Origin: CAYTRP01 sp964625145
Lineage (GTDB): Bacteria; Sumerlaeota; Sumerlaeia; SLMS01; JAHLLQ01
Reading direction: 5' to 3'
Length of the DNA stretch: 17,954 nt
Assembly: GCA_964625145.1 (NCBI GenBank)
Contig: CAZVAQ010000068.1
Span: forward strand, 1 to 17,954
The position numbers were made by a program, and so were the translations under genes. Below, one piece after another: positions 15,357-17,954 of the stretch; within the stretch, counting starts at the first letter, position 1; the number at the start of each line of letters is the position of its first letter. The notes under the pieces are model-generated. The model had not been told where the DNA came from. It searched no databases and was given only the letters and a program-made list of their open reading frames with translations.

Positions 15357-16129
15357 GCGAGATTCTCCACGTCAACGAAATCTCCCTTTCCTTTGGCGGC
15401 TTGAAGGCCGTGCAGAACTTCAGCCTCTCATTGCCGGACGGTGCGCTGTATGGCCTGATCGGCCCCAACGGCGCGGGAAAGACGACGGTCTTCAACCTGC
15501 TCACCGGGGTTTACCGGCCGGACGCGGGGACGATCTCCCTCAAGGGCAGGAAGCTAAACGGACTGAGTCCGCACAAGCTATCTGCCGCGGGACTTGCGCG
15601 TACATTCCAGAACATCCGCTTGTTCAAGCAGCTCACCGTGTTGGATAATGTCATGGTGGCGACGTATCAGTCGCTCTCCCATGGCATCTTTGGCATCTGT
15701 TTCCGCACGAAGAAGCATCGTCGGCAGGAGCAGGAGCAGCAGGATCGCGCGATGCACCTGCTGCGGCTCTTCGAGCTGGAGCGATACGCGGATGAGCTGG
15801 CCGGCAATCTCCCCTACGGGCACCAGCGGCGCCTGGAGATCGCGCGAGCGCTGGCGACGCAGCCGCATGTGTTGCTGCTGGACGAGCCGGCCGCTGGAAT
15901 GAACCCGGCGGAGAAGGTGGAGCTGGCGCACCTGATCCAGCGCATACGCGACGAGTTCAACATCACGATCCTGCTGATCGATCATGACATGGGATTGATC
16001 ATGCGCATCTGCCAGGAGATCACGGTGCTCGACCATGGGTTGATCATCGCCCATGGCACGCCGGACCAGATCCAGAACAATCCGAAGGTGATCGAGGCCT
16101 ATCTTGGCATCGATGCGGTTGAGGAATAG
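15353..16129 (+). CDS. livG: Branched-chain amino acid ABC transporter, ATPase LivG
   Basis: A 258-residue cytoplasmic ATPase that powers the importer with LivF. It contains Walker A GPNGAGKT (37-44), Q-loop TFQNIRLF (Gln86), the LivG-type signature LPYGHQRR in place of LSGGQ (153-160), Walker B VLLLDEP (173-179) and the H-loop LLIDHDM (His211). The extended middle segment (about 105-130) with a basic/Gln-rich patch is usual for LivG. It starts at GTG 15353, overlapping the livM stop, behind AAGGAGG. livF begins 5 nt after its stop. Confidence 0.96.
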   Translation: MSEILHVNEISLSFGGLKAVQNFSLSLPDGALYGLIGPNGAGKTTVFNLLTGVYRPDAGTISLKGRKLNGLSPHKLSAAGLARTFQNIRLFKQLTVLDNVMVATYQSLSHGIFGICFRTKKHRRQEQEQQDRAMHLLRLFELERYADELAGNLPYGHQRRLEIARALATQPHVLLLDEPAAGMNPAEKVELAHLIQRIRDEFNITILLIDHDMGLIMRICQEITVLDHGLIIAHGTPDQIQNNPKVIEAYLGIDAVEE

Positions 16130-16134
16130 AGCCG

Positions 16135-16848
16135 ATGGCCTTGCTTGAGATCCAGAACCTCAACGTGCACTACGGCGCGATCCACGCGCTGCAGGGCATC
16201 TCGTTGGTCGTGGAGGAAGGCGCCATCGTCACGTTGCTGGGCGCGAACGGCGCGGGGAAGACGACGACGCTCCGCGCCATCTCGGCCCTGTTGCGCCCGA
16301 CTTCCGGCAACATCCTATATGATGGCAGGAGCATCACGCGCATCGCCCCCCATACCCTGGTGGGCATGGGGATCGCGCACGTGCCGGAAGGGCGCGGCAT
16401 TTTTCCGGAGCTGACCGTGGAGGAAAACCTCGACCTTGGCGCGTATTCCCGGCGCGACAAGGCAGGCGTCGCGAAGGACCGCGAGATAGCGCTGGATCTG
16501 TTCCCACGCATTCGCGAGCGCCTGAAGCAGGTCGCGGGGACGCTATCCGGCGGCGAACAGCAGATGCTCGCCATCGCGCGCGCGCTGCTGGCCAAGCCGC
16601 GCATCCTGCTGCTGGACGAACCGTCCCTCGGTCTCGCGCCGCAGATCGTCCAGGTGATCTTTCGCATCATCAAGGAGATCAACGCGAGCGGCACGACGAT
16701 CCTGCTCGTGGAGCAAAACGCGCACATGGCGCTCAAGGCCGCGTCGTATGGCTATGTCCTGGAGGCCGGCCGCATTGTCATGCACGATCAGGCGGCGGTG
16801 CTGCTACACAGCGACGACGTGCGGAAGGCGTATCTGGGGGGACACTAG
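16135..16848 (+). CDS. livF: Branched-chain amino acid ABC transporter, ATPase LivF
   Basis: A 237-residue ATPase and second nucleotide-binding subunit. It contains Walker A GANGAGKT (36-43), the LivF-typical VPEGRGIFPELTVEENL (about 83-99), the signature LSGGEQQ (137-143), Walker B LLLDEP (158-163) and the H-loop position reading LLVEQN, as is usual in LivF. ATG 16135 follows GAGG by 10 nt. It is the last gene of livJHMGF. A 7-bp tandem repeat and a strong hairpin follow it before the convergent leuA. Confidence 0.96.
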   Translation: MALLEIQNLNVHYGAIHALQGISLVVEEGAIVTLLGANGAGKTTTLRAISALLRPTSGNILYDGRSITRIAPHTLVGMGIAHVPEGRGIFPELTVEENLDLGAYSRRDKAGVAKDREIALDLFPRIRERLKQVAGTLSGGEQQMLAIARALLAKPRILLLDEPSLGLAPQIVQVIFRIIKEINASGTTILLVEQNAHMALKAASYGYVLEAGRIVMHDQAAVLLHSDDVRKAYLGGH

Positions 16849-16853
16849 GAGGG

Positions 16854-16876
16854 AAGGATGAAGGATGAAGGTTGAA
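16854..16876 (+). repeat. 7-bp tandem repeat after livF
   Basis: AAGGATG is repeated twice (16854-16860, 16861-16867) and followed by AAGGTTG and AAG. It starts 5 nt after the livF stop. The unit is purine-rich and includes Shine-Dalgarno-like AAGG and ATG triplets, but no convincing gene begins there. Confidence 0.6.
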
Positions 16877-16985
16877 GAACTGCAGGAGTTTGAAGCATCG
16901 GCGATAAATACCAGCAAGCGGAGCCGCAAATGGCGGCACTTGAGTGCAGTGATCAGTCGTGTTGGTACGCGAGAGAATTGGGAAG

Positions 16986-17013
16986 GCGGCGGACCGGTGA
17001 ACAGGTCCGCCGC
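16986..17013. terminator. Hairpin between convergent livF and leuA
   Basis: GCGGCGGACC (16986-16995) and GGTCCGCCGC (17004-17013) form a perfect 10-bp stem with an 8-nt loop. On the plus strand it is followed by TTGCTTT, an imperfect T tract; on the minus strand by a weak one. Its place between convergent genes, 138 nt after livF and 12 nt past the leuA stop, supports a bidirectional terminator. Confidence 0.7.
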
Positions 17014-17024
17014 TTGCTTTATGG

Positions 17025-17954
<930 letters not shown>

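Overview
The window is 18 kb of GC-rich, tightly packed bacterial chromosome carrying core metabolic and transport genes. I see no phage, transposon, CRISPR, tRNA or rRNA sequence. The organism is probably Gram-negative-like: there are two lipoprotein signal peptides, a Liv-type ABC importer and a DUF5009-type membrane acyltransferase homologue. High GC, frequent GTG/TTG starts, many very short gene junctions and a LeuB with GGSAP in place of the usual HGSAP would fit the PVC group, Sumerlaeota, Hydrogenedentes or a similar lineage. I cannot name a species.

Left part (1-7902). On the minus strand, ppc (PEP carboxylase) is followed after 4 nt by a DUF5009 membrane protein cut off by the window edge. 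Divergent from ppc, behind an unusually C-rich 301-bp leader, lies leuB (3-isopropylmalate dehydrogenase). It converges, with one base between the stop codons, on a minus-strand pair: a small TPR protein and a polysaccharide-deacetylase-family protein whose start lies within or just after the TPR stop. A Nudix hydrolase with a degenerate Nudix box runs divergently from the TPR gene and converges on a coiled-coil lipoprotein gene.

Middle (7903-10081). This is a queuosine precursor cluster. queF (+) converges on queC-queE (-), and queC and queE overlap through a TTG start. queD is not in the window.

Right part (10082-17954). A sodium:solute symporter is followed by a complete branched-chain amino acid ABC importer, livJ-livH-livM-livG-livF. 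Two hairpins separate livJ (binding protein) from the membrane and ATPase genes, while the latter are packed with 1-nt, overlapping and 5-nt junctions. A perfect 10-bp hairpin separates livF from the convergent leuA, whose C-terminal 309 codons are present. Leucine synthesis (leuB, leuA) and branched-chain amino acid uptake (liv) therefore share the neighbourhood.

Nothing here is clearly a new biological system. The points most worth a second look are a strand-composition switch near 7.7-8.7 kb that does not follow gene direction, the C-rich leuB leader, the tandem hairpins inside the liv operon, the degenerate Nudix enzyme and the ppc/DUF5009 coupling.
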